From NCBI GenBank assembly GCA_002338895.1, contig DDJH01000008.1:16613-22981 (forward strand): 6,369 bases of DNA, given 5' to 3'. The DNA is from Lentisphaeria bacterium UBA1829. Its GTDB lineage: Bacteria > Verrucomicrobiota > Lentisphaeria > Victivallales > UBA1829. Position numbers and translations under genes: made by a program. Below are positions 5,880-6,369 of this stretch, one piece after another (position 1 is the first letter of the stretch; every line of letters starts with the position of its first letter). A model generated the notes under the pieces. The model was not told the origin of the DNA. It saw nothing but the letters and a program-made list of their open reading frames with translations, and ran no database searches.

Positions 5880-6369
5880 TCAGAGTCCTTTCAGCAGCCG
5901 GTCGGCCGCGGCGATATCGGTTTGAATTTGAGCGCGCAGCGCGTCAAGGGAATCGAACTTCTGCTCCGGACGCACGCGGGTCACCAGTTCGACGGCAAGA
6001 CGCTTTCCGTAAAGATCAAGCGATTTGTTGAAAATATGCACCTCCACCTTCGGTCGGGGATGCTCCTCCTTCCGAATCGTCGGCGCGATGCCGATGTTGA
6101 CGATTCCCGGATCGCGCGCGCTGCCGTCCTCCGGTCCCGCGTAGACCGCGTAGACTCCGAACGGCGGAAGCACTCCCGCCTCCAGATGCAGATTGGCGGT
6201 CGGAGCTCCGAGCAGTTTGCCTGCAAGTCCCATGCCGTGTTCGACGGCGCCGAACAGCATGTAGGATCGACCCAGCATGGCTTTGGCTCCATCGAGATCC
6301 CCTGCCGCGATCGCCTTCCGGATCTCCGTGCTGCTGACCACCAGCGAACCGAAGCGAACCCCGGAGGAG
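5880..6369 (-). CDS. ribF: Bifunctional riboflavin kinase/FAD synthetase, C-terminal half (partial)
   Basis: The frame is open through the right edge, so the N-terminal FMN adenylyltransferase part lies outside; 162 complete codons are visible of a family usually near 300. RibF phosphorylates riboflavin to FMN and adenylylates FMN to FAD in the cytoplasm. The visible part begins at the end of the adenylyltransferase domain, whose VSSTEIR matches the conserved (I/V)SSTxIR signature. The flavokinase domain follows with LGRSYMLFGAVEHG, LGAPTANL (the PTAN ATP/Mg motif, with Ala where Phe or Tyr is usual), LPPFGVYAVYAG, VNIGIAPT, VEVHIF carrying the likely catalytic Glu, LDLYGKRLAVEL and RPEQKFDSLDALRAQI. 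A GTG at 6341 is an internal Val codon of VVSSTEIR, not a start. It is the first visible gene of the operon. Confidence 0.95.
   Translation of the reverse strand, partial: SSGVRFGSLVVSSTEIRKAIAAGDLDGAKAMLGRSYMLFGAVEHGMGLAGKLLGAPTANLHLEAGVLPPFGVYAVYAGPEDGSARDPGIVNIGIAPTIRKEEHPRPKVEVHIFNKSLDLYGKRLAVELVTRVRPEQKFDSLDALRAQIQTDIAAADRLLKGL
5886..5890 (-). promoter_or_regulatory. Ribosome binding site of the MerR-like gene, inside the end of ribF
   Basis: AAGGA lies within the last codons of ribF (Leu-Lys-Gly-Leu-stop), nine bases before the ATG at 5876. This supports that start and implies tight coupling to ribF translation. Confidence 0.7.

Noticed and set aside
5880..6341. GTG at 6341 as the start of a short stand-alone riboflavin kinase
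   Set aside because: The frame stays open to the right edge, and the GTG is a Val just inside the conserved VSSTEIR of RibF, so it is internal to a longer bifunctional protein.

Overview
The window holds part of a bacterial chromosome of fairly high G+C, and every convincing gene lies on the minus strand. It splits into two blocks. The right block (about 3988-6369) is a compact housekeeping operon, read right to left: the C-terminal half of ribF (FAD synthetase/riboflavin kinase, cut by the right edge), a MerR-type DNA-binding protein with one membrane span and a long charged helix, queD (6-carboxy-tetrahydropterin synthase, queuosine pathway) and tsaC (threonylcarbamoyl-AMP synthase, t6A37 of tRNA). 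Gene gaps are 3, 29 and 6 nt, so the four genes are very probably co-transcribed and partly translationally coupled.

The left block (2-3313) is the first 1104 codons of one very large repetitive surface or secreted protein that continues past the left edge. It has an N-terminal beta-helix-like region with ten Gly-Gly turns about 37 residues apart, two Ig/cadherin-like domains, a Pro/Glu linker, and tandem ~121-residue beta modules resembling pre-peptidase C-terminal (PPC) domains. It has no recognisable signal peptide and only one cysteine.

Between the blocks is 674 nt (3314-3987) without a confident gene. It contains an AT-rich promoter with a perfect TATAAT box reading leftward, a possible 140-codon gene of unknown nature (3448-3870), a perfect 8-bp hairpin (3486-3505), and a second weaker promoter just upstream of the giant gene. 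I saw no clear intrinsic terminator after tsaC.

Organism: giant autotransporter-like proteins with PPC-like tandem modules and a 'GWVGFGD..D.YK' signature remind me of the Lentisphaerota (Victivallis-like gut bacteria). This is recollection and tentative; the housekeeping genes fit many phyla. Functionally, the operon joins flavin cofactor supply to two tRNA modification enzymes, while the unusual membrane-spanning MerR-like protein is the least explained member.
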